Positions 47,762-56,990 are shown, counted from the stretch's first letter. The stretch is DNA of 64,000 nt from Eubacteriales bacterium (GCA_030533405.1 JAUNJF010000011.1:1-64000); one strand, 5' to 3'. Numbers and translations are program-made. The notes: generated from the letters alone by a model not told the origin.

Positions 47762-49576
47762 TCATTCAACTGTATCTTCAAAAAATGGAACCATAACCTC
47801 CGTTTCTTCCTTCTCGATATACTCTGCCTTCAGTCCCATATACGGTAATACATTCGAAAAAATCTCTGACATAACAGGTGCTGCAATCGTTCCACCATAA
47901 TAGATTCCAACTGGTTCATCAATCAAAATGATTCCCAAAATTTGCGGATGATTCGCAGGTGCAAATCCCAAAAAAGACGAAATATATCGCCCTGTTCCCC
48001 TGGGAAGCTTTTCTGAAGTGGCTGTTTTTCCACCCACACGATATCCCTCAACCTGCCCCTTGCTCCCAGAACCCTCTGCAACAACAGCCTCTAATAACAT
48101 CTTCATTGTGTCCGATGTACTTTTTAAAATGGCTTTTTCTTTCTTTTCATACGTAAAACTTTTTACACGTTCTCCACTTTCATCCGTTTGATATAGTCCA
48201 AAATGTGGTGTAACCAAAGTTCCTCCATTCACAATTGCACTCACCGCTCTTAACAATTGTAATGGCGTAATCTGAAACGACTGACCAAAACTCATGGTTG
48301 CCAATTCTACCGCACCAACATCTTCTTGTTTATGCATAATAGAGGAAGCCTCTCCTGGCAAATCCACACCCGTCTTTTCGAACAATCCAAGCTTTTTATA
48401 ATTTTTATACATATTGGAAACACCAACTCTGGCTCCCACATCCATAAATACTGGATTACAGGAATTCATAATCCCCTCCCGAAATGTTTCTGCCCCATGT
48501 CCCCCAACCTTATGACAACGTATTCTTCGATCTTCCACAATTCGAAACCCTGGACATGAAAATGTATCCTCCACGCGAACGACACCTTCTTCCAATGCAG
48601 CTGTCGCCGTTACCGTTTTAAATGTAGAGCCTGGTTCATATGTATCATTGATGCAAAAATTTCTCCACATATTATTTAATGCATCCTGTTTTTGTTTATC
48701 CGTCATCGCAGCTACTTCTTTTTTTTTCCTCTCAATTGGTGTCACATACAGATCTGCAACATCAACCAGCGTATACGGATCATTTAAGTTATATTCAGGC
48801 ACATTTACCATTGCATAAATTTCACCATTTTGAGGATTCATCAAGATAACAGACACCCTTTTGGCTTGCTTTGCTTTTAATACCTTTATTGCTGCCTGTT
48901 GCGCATATTTTTGCATATTAATATCTAACGTTGTATATAAATTATTTCCTGCAACAGGTTCCCTTCTGCTTTCAGCCTGATTTTTCAATTCAACACCATG
49001 TGCATCTGTAAGTGTTAAAATGCTTCCTGGAATTCCAGCCAGAACATCTTCATACGCAACCTCTAATCCTACAATCCCCTGATTATCTGATCCTGTAAAT
49101 CCAATCACTTTGCTCGCCAAGGTATCATAAGGATAATACCGTTTGTAATCCTCATCAATCATGACGCCAGCCAAACCAAGTTCTCTTAATTCATCTGCTA
49201 TTTTTTTCTCCACATTGCTTTTAATTTTCTCACGTATGGTATTTGCCTCTACCTTCTTTCTCACGGATTCTTCTGGCAAATCCAAAATACGACACAGCGC
49301 TTCCACAACTGCATTCTCATCCTTTATTTGAGAATGAATAACCGAAATAGAACAAACCGGTTTATTTCCAGCCAGTTCTACACCATTACGATCATATACA
49401 ATTCCTCTTTTCGCTTTCACACTACGCTCTCTCTCATGCAGTGCCTGTGCTTTATTTAAATAAAACTCTGATCTACATATCATTAGATAACCCAAGCGTA
49501 TAAACAACAAAAAGAAGGCAAACAGAACGCAAAACAACACCACAAAGATCTTTTTTCTTGTATATGTTTTTAGCAT
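47762..49576 (-). CDS. class B penicillin-binding protein (SpoVD/PBP2-like) with KTA instead of KTG
   Basis: A 604-residue transpeptidase: helix at residues 9-31, PBP dimerisation domain (RGIVYDRNGVELA), then the penicillin-binding domain with STFK (Ser317), SCN, and KTATSE (Lys517). The third box is KTA where KTG is nearly universal; Gly to Ala is conservative but may change acylation. There is no PASTA domain, unlike Bacillus SpoVD. It is the second of two tandem PBPs and probably serves septal or spore cortex synthesis. A terminator hairpin lies between it and its upstream neighbour. Confidence 0.88.
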   Translation of the reverse strand: MLKTYTRKKIFVVLFCVLFAFFLLFIRLGYLMICRSEFYLNKAQALHERERSVKAKRGIVYDRNGVELAGNKPVCSISVIHSQIKDENAVVEALCRILDLPEESVRKKVEANTIREKIKSNVEKKIADELRELGLAGVMIDEDYKRYYPYDTLASKVIGFTGSDNQGIVGLEVAYEDVLAGIPGSILTLTDAHGVELKNQAESRREPVAGNNLYTTLDINMQKYAQQAAIKVLKAKQAKRVSVILMNPQNGEIYAMVNVPEYNLNDPYTLVDVADLYVTPIERKKKEVAAMTDKQKQDALNNMWRNFCINDTYEPGSTFKTVTATAALEEGVVRVEDTFSCPGFRIVEDRRIRCHKVGGHGAETFREGIMNSCNPVFMDVGARVGVSNMYKNYKKLGLFEKTGVDLPGEASSIMHKQEDVGAVELATMSFGQSFQITPLQLLRAVSAIVNGGTLVTPHFGLYQTDESGERVKSFTYEKKEKAILKSTSDTMKMLLEAVVAEGSGSKGQVEGYRVGGKTATSEKLPRGTGRYISSFLGFAPANHPQILGIILIDEPVGIYYGGTIAAPVMSEIFSNVLPYMGLKAEYIEKEETEVMVPFFEDTVE

Positions 49577-49670
49577 AGTGCTCCCCTTTGCATACTTACT
49601 TCATTCTATTAACGAACAAACTGTTATATGTCAAAATTAAATTTCAAAACAAAGTAATTTCCTACAAATT

Positions 49671-49709
49671 AAAAAGAAGCTCTCACACAAAACCTTGTGC
49701 AAGAGCTTC
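49671..49709 (-). terminator. terminator between the two PBP genes
   Basis: GAAGCTCT and AGAGCTTC, extended inward by CACA/TGTG, form a stem followed leftward by TTTTT. It lies 45 bp after the first PBP stop and probably lowers readthrough to the second PBP and the rest of the cluster. Confidence 0.8.
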
Positions 49710-49753
49710 CATGTAAATAGATACATTACCACCGGTAGTTCTATCAACATATC

Positions 49754-51901
49754 TTATTCCTGTGCGCCTTCTGCTGGCGGATTCAAATCCTCACCTGTCT
49801 GTTGACTGCCATCCTCTGGCGAACTTGGTTCTCCCTCTGTCGACACAGTATCCTCATTGGATTGTTCTGTATCCTGTGAAGCATCCAAATCTTGTGAAAT
49901 CTGTTCTTCTGGAATCGAACCTTCAAAAATCGGACCAGCAACTTCATCACCCACTGTATCCTCTCCAGATGCATTACTTACCGCATCACTTTGATAAATG
50001 TTCATATACGGTAACAATTCTTCAAATACGCTTTGTGCAATAATCGTACCCAAACCAGAACTTGCCTGATCTGCTACATTTGGCTCATCCACTGTAACAT
50101 AAACTACAAGCTGTGGATTCTCTACAGGTGCAAAACCGATAAAGGATAACAGGTACTTTCCGTTACCACGTGGTAATTTTTCCGCTGTACCAGTCTTACC
50201 ACCAATTGTATAACCTTCTACCTTCGCCTTTTTCGCAGTACCATTTTCTACTACCTGGAACAATGCTTCTCTCATAAATGTCGATGTGTCCGCAGATAAT
50301 GTCTTACGTAAAATCGTTGGCTCTATGTTATTGATAATTCCACCATTTTCATCCACAATCTGTTTTACCATATGCGGTTCATAATAATTACCACCATTGA
50401 TTACTGAACAAAACGCTGTTCCTATTTGCATCATTGTAACCGTCAAACCCTGACCAAATGATGATGTTGCAAGTTCAACCGGATTCAATTTATCTTCCTC
50501 ATAAATCAATCCACCAGCTTCACCTGGTAAATCTACATGTGTTGTTTTACCAAAACCGAACACATCTTGATATTTCGAAAAGGTTGATCTTCCTTCTGCC
50601 TGAACAATCTCCATTAATGCAACATTACAAGATTGCATCAATGCCTGTTCAATATTGACTTGTCCATGACCCTGATGATTATGGCACTTAATATCATAAT
50701 CTGCCACTTTAAGCATACCACCACAGAAAAAAGACTCATCTCCCTTTAATACGCTATCTTCCATCGCACCAGCAATCGTAAATGTTTTATACGTAGAACC
50801 TGGCTCAAATCCATCCGATACAATAAAATTGCGCCATGCCTTATTCATACAGAGCAATCGAAATTCCTCAGGCATTTCTTTGATTTTCTCATCAACAGAA
50901 CGATTTGGATCTTCTAAAATCGCTTTATAAGTCACTTTTTCTTCTGACAATTCCTGATCCTTTGGTGGAGTGAAATATGCTTTCACTTCACGATCATTGA
51001 GCAAATAAGAAATATCCTTTGCGTCAAGCATTTTTGAAAATGCGCTGTCCTCATACGGCTCATTCAAATTGTATTTATTGGAATTTGCCATTGCTAATAC
51101 TTCACCAGAATTTGGATCCATAACAAGCACGGAAACATTTTTCGCCCCCGTCTCACTCATAAATGCATCGATTTTTTTCTCTACAATATTTTGTGCATTT
51201 GCATCTATAGTTGAAATTACATTATATCCATTAATCGGACTCTTCGTAGTACGTTCTAACGTCATATCCTGTGTTAAATATCCATACTCTCTACCATTGA
51301 TTCCATTTAATTCTTTGCTGTAATAACCTTCAATACCACCTTGTCCAACATTACCGCTTACCGTAAAGCCAATTGCGTGACAAGCCAAAGAATCATATGG
51401 ATAGTATCGTTCATACTCATCCTCAAACCAGATGCCCTTTACATTCTTAGCATCCTTTGTTTCCATAAATTCCTGAAATGGTTTGATTTGCTCATATGTC
51501 ATTTTCTTTCGAAGCTTCTTATAAAGAGAAGAACTATCCTGCAAAGCTTCATTGATTTCCTCATCCTTGATATCAAAGTATTTTTTCAATGCAGCAACAG
51601 TATCTGTCTGAATCTCTTCACTTCTTTGAATGTTCTTCGGTTCAATGATTAGATTGTATACTTTCTCACTTGTTGCAAGCTGTGTACCATTTCGATCCAA
51701 AATATCGCCTCTTCGATACGGAATCTCAATACTATCATAGCTTTGCTGCGCCAATACAATCTTTTCATATCGTTTTCCATTTTTTGCATCAATATAAAGA
51801 ATTCTTGCAACCAATGCTCCAAACGCCAGAGTAATGATAATCATTACTACAAACAACTTCTTCTGCATTCTTGCAAGAAATCTTTTTCTTTTCTTCGCCA
51901 T
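49754..51901 (-). CDS. class B penicillin-binding protein (FtsI/PBP2b-like)
   Basis: A 715-residue transpeptidase. A basic N-terminus and helix (residues 13-33) are followed by RRGDILDRNGTQLA, a dimerisation domain, an inserted charged segment near residues 295-345, then STYK (Ser369), SCN and KTGTAE (Lys569). The last 80 residues are an acidic Ser/Glu/Gln-rich tail of low complexity, probably disordered outside the cell. It follows ftsL by 8 bp, so it is the best candidate for the divisome transpeptidase that pairs with FtsW. Confidence 0.9.
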   Translation of the reverse strand: MAKKRKRFLARMQKKLFVVMIIITLAFGALVARILYIDAKNGKRYEKIVLAQQSYDSIEIPYRRGDILDRNGTQLATSEKVYNLIIEPKNIQRSEEIQTDTVAALKKYFDIKDEEINEALQDSSSLYKKLRKKMTYEQIKPFQEFMETKDAKNVKGIWFEDEYERYYPYDSLACHAIGFTVSGNVGQGGIEGYYSKELNGINGREYGYLTQDMTLERTTKSPINGYNVISTIDANAQNIVEKKIDAFMSETGAKNVSVLVMDPNSGEVLAMANSNKYNLNEPYEDSAFSKMLDAKDISYLLNDREVKAYFTPPKDQELSEEKVTYKAILEDPNRSVDEKIKEMPEEFRLLCMNKAWRNFIVSDGFEPGSTYKTFTIAGAMEDSVLKGDESFFCGGMLKVADYDIKCHNHQGHGQVNIEQALMQSCNVALMEIVQAEGRSTFSKYQDVFGFGKTTHVDLPGEAGGLIYEEDKLNPVELATSSFGQGLTVTMMQIGTAFCSVINGGNYYEPHMVKQIVDENGGIINNIEPTILRKTLSADTSTFMREALFQVVENGTAKKAKVEGYTIGGKTGTAEKLPRGNGKYLLSFIGFAPVENPQLVVYVTVDEPNVADQASSGLGTIIAQSVFEELLPYMNIYQSDAVSNASGEDTVGDEVAGPIFEGSIPEEQISQDLDASQDTEQSNEDTVSTEGEPSSPEDGSQQTGEDLNPPAEGAQE

Positions 51902-51909
51902 ATTATCAC

Positions 51910-52413
51910 CTATTTCACTGGTATATCCTTGTACTGTTTCACATAATCAGGATTACTTGCTTTATAAGAGATTACCTGTCCTGTTTTTGGATAAACCATT
52001 CCAAGCTCATGAATTGCGACATCATATACTTTGGTTAAATCCAATGAACTCTCCAAGCGTTTACTTGTCTCATTATTTGCATCTGTCATCTTGTTTAAGT
52101 TACGTTCTAACATTGCAATCTGTCTTCTCTGTTCTGTAATGTTTGCCTGAACAGAAAGCATGCTCACGCAAGAAACAAATAAAAATGCAGTAGCAACTAC
52201 TAATGCCAATGTATACTTTAAATCAAAAGCAACTGCTCGATTTACATTCTTTTTAACCTTTGGATTAACTCTGCGTTCCTGCTCACGTCTGCGTTCTGGG
52301 CGTTCAATCCGCTGCGGAACCGCATCTAACTTTCTTGCCGTATTACCTTCAATGTAATACTCCCTCTGATAATTTCTAGAATCCAACTTCTCATTCCCCT
52401 TTTCTGCTAACAT
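51910..52413 (-). CDS. ftsL: cell division protein FtsL-like
   Basis: A 167-residue bitopic protein: a long charged cytoplasmic part (residues 1-65, Arg/Glu-rich), one helix (about 66-88, LKYTLALVVATAFLFV), and a coiled coil (QRRQIAMLERNLNKMTDANNE split over residues 96-125) before a short tail. Sequence is weakly conserved, so the call rests on this topology and on its place between rsmH and the PBP gene. FtsL recruits and activates the septal synthase with DivIB and DivIC. Confidence 0.75.
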   Translation of the reverse strand: MLAEKGNEKLDSRNYQREYYIEGNTARKLDAVPQRIERPERRREQERRVNPKVKKNVNRAVAFDLKYTLALVVATAFLFVSCVSMLSVQANITEQRRQIAMLERNLNKMTDANNETSKRLESSLDLTKVYDVAIHELGMVYPKTGQVISYKASNPDYVKQYKDIPVK

Positions 52414-52485
52414 TTCTCGTATGTGCCCCTCAAATGTTCGATGTTAAATGTTTAAATCATCGAATCTTATCTATTCACTTACCAA

Positions 52486-53427
52486 TTAAATCCTCTCAAA
52501 TATTCGAAGCTTAGCACTTTTACTTCTTCTATTTTCCTGCAACTCTTCTTCCGACGGCAATATCGGTTTCCTTGTAATGACCTTTCCTTTTGAAACCTTG
52601 CCGCAAACACATTTAGGAAAGTCGGGAGGGCATGTACAAGGATTCTCGTTTTGTCTAAAAATCCTCTTTACAATCCGATCTTCTAACGAGTGGAACGTAA
52701 TTATGCAAATTCGGCCGCCCGGTTTCAACAGGTCTACCATTTGGTCGATGGATTGTTCAAGAATGGTCAGTTCCTGGTTTAATTCAATCCTGATAGCCTG
52801 ATATGTTCTTTTTGACGGGTGCCCTCCTGCAGACCTAGCTCTAATTGGTATAGCAGCCTTAATAATTTCATTGAGTTCAAATGTTGTCTCAATGCTTTTT
52901 TCCTGTCTTGCCCTGCAAATATGCTTGGCAATGTTTTTTGCGAATTTCTCTTCGCCGTAGTCTCTGATTACTCGATATAATTCCATTTCCGAATAATCAT
53001 TGATTATATCTTTAGCAGTCATATTCTGCCTCTGATCCATTCTCATATCAAGAGGTGCGTCCTCTCTGTAAGTAAATCCTCTCTCTACCGTATCCAACTG
53101 ATAGGAGGACACCCCCAGGTCTAAAACAATTCCGTCAACACCGCTGACACCCAAATCATTTACCACCTGAGGGGTTTTTTGATAATTACTTCTTACAATG
53201 TCAATTCTAACTTTATCTTGATATGGTAATAGACGGGCACTTGCTGCTTCAATCGCAGCAGCGTCCTGATCTATTCCTATGAACCTTGCCTGATTGGACA
53301 AACGCGCACATACATGAAATGCATGACCTCCGCCACCTAATGTGCCATCCACATAAGTTCCATCTTCTTTAATATTAAGTCCTTCAATGGTCTCTTCCAG
53401 TAAAACCGACTTATGTGAAAATTCCAC
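52486..53427 (-). CDS. rsmH: 16S rRNA (cytosine1402-N4)-methyltransferase
   Basis: A 313-residue methyltransferase (formerly MraW). [14 protein letters not shown] (about 26-39) binds [13 protein letters not shown] and DMRMDQRQ follow, and the end has [16 protein letters not shown]. It methylates C1402 in the ribosomal decoding centre. The start is GTG, 6 bp after a perfect GGAGG. It follows mraZ by 33 bp, the conserved beginning of the dcw cluster. Confidence 0.97.
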   Translation of the reverse strand: MEFSHKSVLLEETIEGLNIKEDGTYVDGTLGGGGHAFHVCARLSNQARFIGIDQDAAAIEAASARLLPYQDKVRIDIVRSNYQKTPQVVNDLGVSGVDGIVLDLGVSSYQLDTVERGFTYREDAPLDMRMDQRQNMTAKDIINDYSEMELYRVIRDYGEEKFAKNIAKHICRARQEKSIETTFELNEIIKAAIPIRARSAGGHPSKRTYQAIRIELNQELTILEQSIDQMVDLLKPGGRICIITFHSLEDRIVKRIFRQNENPCTCPPDFPKCVCGKVSKGKVITRKPILPSEEELQENRRSKSAKLRIFERI

Positions 53428-53460
53428 GTTTATCCTCCTTCTTTTGGTACCTTATATGCA

Positions 53461-53907
53461 TTAAATCATAATACCCAAATCTTCAAATCCTTTTGAAATC
53501 TCTTCGAAATCAATATCTTCCACACTGTTTTGTTCATCCCACTTTTCTTTGCTCCAAATCTCGGCATGATCACCCATACCAACTATGGTAACATCTTTCG
53601 TAATTCCAGCGAACTCACGAAGTGTATTAGCCAACATAACTCTTCCCTGGTTATCCACCTCTACATCCATTGCACTACCCATAAAAAAACGAACAAATTC
53701 TCTTGCTTGTTTGCTAGTTTTAGGAAGTTTTTCTAATTGATTCTCAAACAGTTCCCATTCATCGGAAGGATATGCATATAAGCACTTATCCATTCCCTTT
53801 GTCACCACAAAGGATAAACCCAATCGTTCTCTAAGCTTTGAAGGTACGATCATTCTGCCCTTCGAATCCACTGAGTGATTATATTCACCTTTTAACCCCT
53901 TGGACAT
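53461..53907 (-). CDS. mraZ: transcriptional regulator MraZ
   Basis: A 148-residue protein with two AbrB-like half-domains. The motif DSKGRMIVPSKLRERLG (about 14-30) and the second VDNQGRVMLANTLREFAG (about 83-100) are the DNA-binding repeats. MraZ represses its own cluster in E. coli by binding G-rich direct repeats. Five GTGGT boxes upstream form a likely operator, so autoregulation can be read directly from this locus. It heads the dcw cluster. Confidence 0.96.
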   Translation of the reverse strand: MSKGLKGEYNHSVDSKGRMIVPSKLRERLGLSFVVTKGMDKCLYAYPSDEWELFENQLEKLPKTSKQAREFVRFFMGSAMDVEVDNQGRVMLANTLREFAGITKDVTIVGMGDHAEIWSKEKWDEQNSVEDIDFEEISKGFEDLGIMI

Positions 53908-54010
53908 GATCTCACCTTCCTTTCTATTGTTATCCTAAGTGGTTATAACGCCTTCCATATGAGGAACTTGTTATTGGTGGTTGTTCGTTGTGTTAACCAA
54001 TTGTAAATCC

Positions 54011-54055
54011 ACCACAATTTACCACCGGTCACCACAATTCACCACTTACAACCAC
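54011..54055 (-). promoter_or_regulatory. candidate MraZ operator: five GTGGT boxes at 10-bp period
   Basis: Reading leftward, GTGGT occurs at 54051-54055, 54041-54045, 54031-54035, 54021-54025 and 54011-54015, each followed by five variable bases. The exact 10-bp period puts all boxes on one face of the helix. Known MraZ sites in E. coli are TGGGN repeats with 5-bp spacers, the same period. The first box begins just after the -10 hexamer. Confidence 0.8.
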
Positions 54056-54056
54056 T

Positions 54057-54085
54057 ATTTTACCCCATGAGGTTACATAATGCAA
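54057..54085 (-). promoter_or_regulatory. sigma-A promoter of the mraZ/dcw cluster
   Basis: Reading leftward, TTGCAT (54080-54085) and TAAAAT (54057-54062) are 17 bp apart. The start site would fall inside the first GTGGT box, so MraZ binding should block initiation. The leader to the mraZ ATG is about 145 nt. Confidence 0.6.
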
Positions 54086-54088
54086 GCG

Positions 54089-54127
54089 TAAAAAAAAGAA
54101 AAGTAACCAAATATTTTTACTTTTCTT
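54089..54127 (-). terminator. stem-loop with T-run upstream of the mraZ promoter
   Basis: Reading leftward, AAGAAAAGTA and TACTTTTCTT form a 10-bp stem followed by a T-run. lgt already has its own terminator 180 bp earlier, so this one may end a small RNA or catch readthrough. Confidence 0.65.
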
Positions 54128-54308
54128 TGTGCATTTTGCACATTAATTTTTCATTTCTTTTAGCATTTTTGCTATATTTTACACGATATCGTGCATCTCA
54201 AGAACCTCACCACAATATCTAGTGTTGCACTTTTATTCCCCACTTTCCCACCACTTTTTAAAAAAAGTGGGGAATTGTGGTAAGCAACAAAAACATGACA
54301 AAAAGGCA
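54128..54308. other. non-coding stretch between lgt and mraZ with palindromes and G-rich repeats
   Basis: The 451-bp gap 53908-54358 holds no credible gene. Besides the elements listed separately, this stretch contains a 12-bp palindrome CACGATATCGTG (54182-54193), small hairpins (GTGCATTTTGCAC and AGCATTTTTGCT), and CCACTTTTT/AAAAAGTGG (54251-54270) beside two GTGG words 10 bp apart (54267 and 54277). A weak leftward promoter (TTCTTG 54199-54204, TAAAAT 54176-54181) spans the palindrome. Confidence 0.5.
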
Positions 54309-54353
54309 AAAAAAATACATCATTTACAAACCTCTCAATCTGTAAATGATGTA
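54309..54353 (-). terminator. terminator of lgt
   Basis: ACATCATTTACA and TGTAAATGATGT form a 12-bp stem with a 12-nt loop, followed leftward by seven T. It starts 5 bp after the lgt stop. Confidence 0.85.
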
Positions 54354-54358
54354 TCATT

Positions 54359-55270
54359 TCATCGATTATTTTTTGCATATTGCAATCGTTTCACAATAAT
54401 ATAAATAGATGCGCCTACCACACAAAGGGTTGCAAGCAACTGCGATACTTTAAAGTTCACACCTGGTAACATAAGCGAATCGGTTCGAAGTGCTTCAATC
54501 CAAACACGTCCTAACCCATATCCCCATATATACATTGCAAAAAGCTCTCCTTCAAACTTTTTGTTTCTTCTATATAAAAAGATAATGATGAGTACCGCTA
54601 CATTCCACAATGACTCATATAAAAAGGTAGGATGCACCTGAACGAACTCTTTTCCATCCACGTTCAAAACATGATCAATCATATCCTGTGAAATAATTCC
54701 ATTATTGACACAGCGCAATAAATAGTTTTTTCCTCCAAACCAATCTACTGGTATTGCCATTGCCAAAAGGGAATTGGTATAGGCTCCAAACGCTTCTCGG
54801 TTAAAGAAATTGCCCCATCTACCCATAATCTGACCAACCAGCAATCCCATACAACATGTATCTAACATTAACGCTGTGGACACTTTTCTTTTTTTCGAAA
54901 AGATAATCAATGTAATAATACCTGCAATCACACCACCGTAAATAGCTAATCCGCCACCACGCACATTGATCATTGCCAAAATGGTATCCTTTAACGACTG
55001 TCCCTCTTTAATATACTCATCCAAGCTAAAAACAACATAATAAATTCTGGCACCTAGTATCGCTGGTATTACTAAACACAACATAAAATCCAAATATAAC
55101 TCGGGATCTTGTTTTGTTCTCTTTGCCTCATTACCAATCATAACAAAACCAAATACAAATGCTAAGGCAATAATAATACCATAAAACCTAATTTCAAATC
55201 CACCAATAGAAAATCCATCCAAAACATGTTTCAAATGAATCCCTAAATTCGGAAAACGAATCTCGTACAT
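54359..55270 (-). CDS. lgt: prolipoprotein diacylglyceryl transferase
   Basis: A 303-residue membrane enzyme with about seven helices. The Lgt signature GRWGNFFNREAFG is at residues 150-162, and GARIYYV (73-79) is a second conserved block. It transfers diacylglycerol from phosphatidylglycerol to the lipobox cysteine of prelipoproteins, such as the GerMN and solute-binding lipoproteins in this window. GGAGG is 6 bp before the ATG. It follows ychF by 26 bp, so the two may share a transcript. Confidence 0.96.
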   Translation of the reverse strand: MYEIRFPNLGIHLKHVLDGFSIGGFEIRFYGIIIALAFVFGFVMIGNEAKRTKQDPELYLDFMLCLVIPAILGARIYYVVFSLDEYIKEGQSLKDTILAMINVRGGGLAIYGGVIAGIITLIIFSKKRKVSTALMLDTCCMGLLVGQIMGRWGNFFNREAFGAYTNSLLAMAIPVDWFGGKNYLLRCVNNGIISQDMIDHVLNVDGKEFVQVHPTFLYESLWNVAVLIIIFLYRRNKKFEGELFAMYIWGYGLGRVWIEALRTDSLMLPGVNFKVSQLLATLCVVGASIYIIVKRLQYAKNNR

Positions 55271-55296
55271 AATTTTCCTCCAATCTAATCGATTGA

Positions 55297-56391
55297 TTAT
55301 ACGTTGAATTTAAAGAGCACTACATCTCCATCCTGTACAACATATTCTTTTCCTTCGGAGCGAACAAGTCCTTTTTCCTTGGCTGCTACCATAGAACCAT
55401 TTTCCACCAAATCCTTATAGGCAACAACCTCTGCACGAATAAATCCACGTTCAAAGTCTGTATGAATCTTTCCCGCTGCCTGAGGGGCTTTTGTTCCCTT
55501 CTTAATTGTCCATGCTCTTGTCTCATCTTCACCAGATGTCAAATATGAAATCAATCCAAGCAGGTCATAACTTGCACGAATCAACTTATCCAATCCTGAC
55601 TCTGACAATCCTAAATCCTCTAAGAACATTTTCTTCTCATCATCTTCTAATTCTGAAATCTCCTGCTCAATCTGTGCACACACCTTAAATACACCTGAAT
55701 CATATTCTTTGGCATATCCCTTTACAGCCTGTACAAACTGATTATCATCCTCATCTCCAACTTCATCTTCTGATACATTTGCAGCAAAGATTACTGGCTT
55801 TCTTGTCAATAAATTGTATTCTGCAATCCATGCCTCTTCATCTTCTCCATCCACTTCAAATGTAATTGCTAACTTGCCATTTTCAAGATGTTCTTTGATG
55901 CGCTTCATAAATTCAACTTCTTTTGCAATCTCTTTGTTGTTATTAGCCGCACGTGAACTCTTTGCAATTCGACGATCCAAAATCTCAATATCAGAGAAAA
56001 TCAACTCAAAATTGATCGTCTCAATATCACGAAGTGGATCAATACTGCCATCAACATGTACAACATTGGTATCCTCAAAACAACGAACCACATGCACAAT
56101 TGCATCTACCTCACGAATATTTGAAAGGAACTGGTTACCGAGTCCCTCTCCTTTCGACGCACCCTTTACCAAACCTGCAATATCTACAAATTCAATAACA
56201 GCTGGTACTGTTTTCTTTGAATTATACATCTTTGTCAATACATCAATTCTCTCATCTGGGACAGGCACAACACCCACATTGGGGTCGATGGTACAGAATG
56301 GATAGTTAGCTGATTCCGCACCTGCCTTTGTCAACGAGTTAAATAATGTACTTTTCCCTACATTGGGTAATCCCACTATGCCGAGCTTCAT
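55297..56391 (-). CDS. ychF: redox-regulated ATPase YchF (Obg family)
   Basis: A 364-residue P-loop protein. GLPNVGKSTLF is G1 and DIAGLVKGASKGEGLGN is G3. FAANVSEDE replaces the NKxD of G4, which explains the ATP preference of this family. A C-terminal TGS domain ends with RSEGKEYVVQDGDVVLFKFN (two overlapping blocks). It binds ribosomes and is linked to oxidative stress control. Full length and intact. Confidence 0.96.
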   Translation of the reverse strand: MKLGIVGLPNVGKSTLFNSLTKAGAESANYPFCTIDPNVGVVPVPDERIDVLTKMYNSKKTVPAVIEFVDIAGLVKGASKGEGLGNQFLSNIREVDAIVHVVRCFEDTNVVHVDGSIDPLRDIETINFELIFSDIEILDRRIAKSSRAANNNKEIAKEVEFMKRIKEHLENGKLAITFEVDGEDEEAWIAEYNLLTRKPVIFAANVSEDEVGDEDDNQFVQAVKGYAKEYDSGVFKVCAQIEQEISELEDDEKKMFLEDLGLSESGLDKLIRASYDLLGLISYLTSGEDETRAWTIKKGTKAPQAAGKIHTDFERGFIRAEVVAYKDLVENGSMVAAKEKGLVRSEGKEYVVQDGDVVLFKFNV

Positions 56392-56430
56392 GACTTATAT
56401 TCCTCCATATTTCCTTATGTTTATATACTA

Positions 56431-56475
56431 AAAAACCCTAATACAGCAACTTATAGATTACCATATCAGGGTTCA
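56431..56475 (-). terminator. terminator after the GGDEF fragment
   Basis: AACCCTAATA and TATCAGGGTT form a 10-bp stem with one mismatch and a 20-nt loop, followed leftward by six T. It lies about 95 bp after the GGDEF stop and just before ychF. Confidence 0.7.
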
Positions 56476-56569
56476 TTTGTACAGTATAAACTTGTTATGT
56501 AAAAGCTCACATATCCTTATATTTCACAACCACTAACGACTAATTTACGTTTTTTATACTATTGCTCCT

Positions 56570-56986
56570 TTACGATTGCATACTTGCATAATATTGCTGT
56601 TTTTCTTCATACATATTCTGATCAGCTTCACGCATAATATCTTCAAACAAATCTGCTGCTTCCTTCCTATACGCATGGCCAACTGACAAACTCACTTCCT
56701 TCAACTTTGTATATAATCGAAGTTTTTCTATCCGTTCTTCCATATCTTCCATACCAGCACAGAGCGTAATCACAACAAACTCATCTCCACCAATACGATA
56801 CACATGCTCTTTTTCAAAACACGAACATAATATTTGCGCAGCATCACATATATACTGATCCCCTGCCTCATGTCCCATCATATCATTACGCTTTTTCAAA
56901 CCATTTAAATCACACATAATGACACTGATACTCTGTGATTTATCATAGTTACCACGATATGCCCAATCGCGACAGTATCCCCCCAA
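56570..56986 (-). pseudogene. truncated GGDEF-domain protein (possible diguanylate cyclase remnant)
   Basis: A 138-residue frame holding almost only a GGDEF domain: IMCDLNGLKKRNDMMGHEAGD, then YRIGGDEFVV with an intact GGDEF, and a normal C-terminal helix. It starts at a TTG with no ribosome binding site, within the segment (STLGGYCRD) where the domain normally reads LTGLxNR. The frame is closed by a stop five codons earlier, inside the 3' end of the upstream LRR gene. No sensor or N-terminal helix remains. It is probably a remnant of a larger diguanylate cyclase; translation by coupling to the LRR gene is possible. Confidence 0.6.
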
Positions 56987-56990
56987 TGTA

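Noticed and set aside
54011..54055. Direct repeats as a CRISPR array
   Set aside because: The repeat unit is 5 bp with 5-bp spacers, far too short; the period fits an operator.
54172..54378. 68-codon minus-strand frame between lgt and mraZ
   Set aside because: It overlaps the lgt end and its terminator, and has no binding site or conserved features; the region looks regulatory.
55814..56305. 163-codon open frame on the plus strand
   Set aside because: Fully antisense to ychF, which is a complete conserved gene; no start signals or domain.
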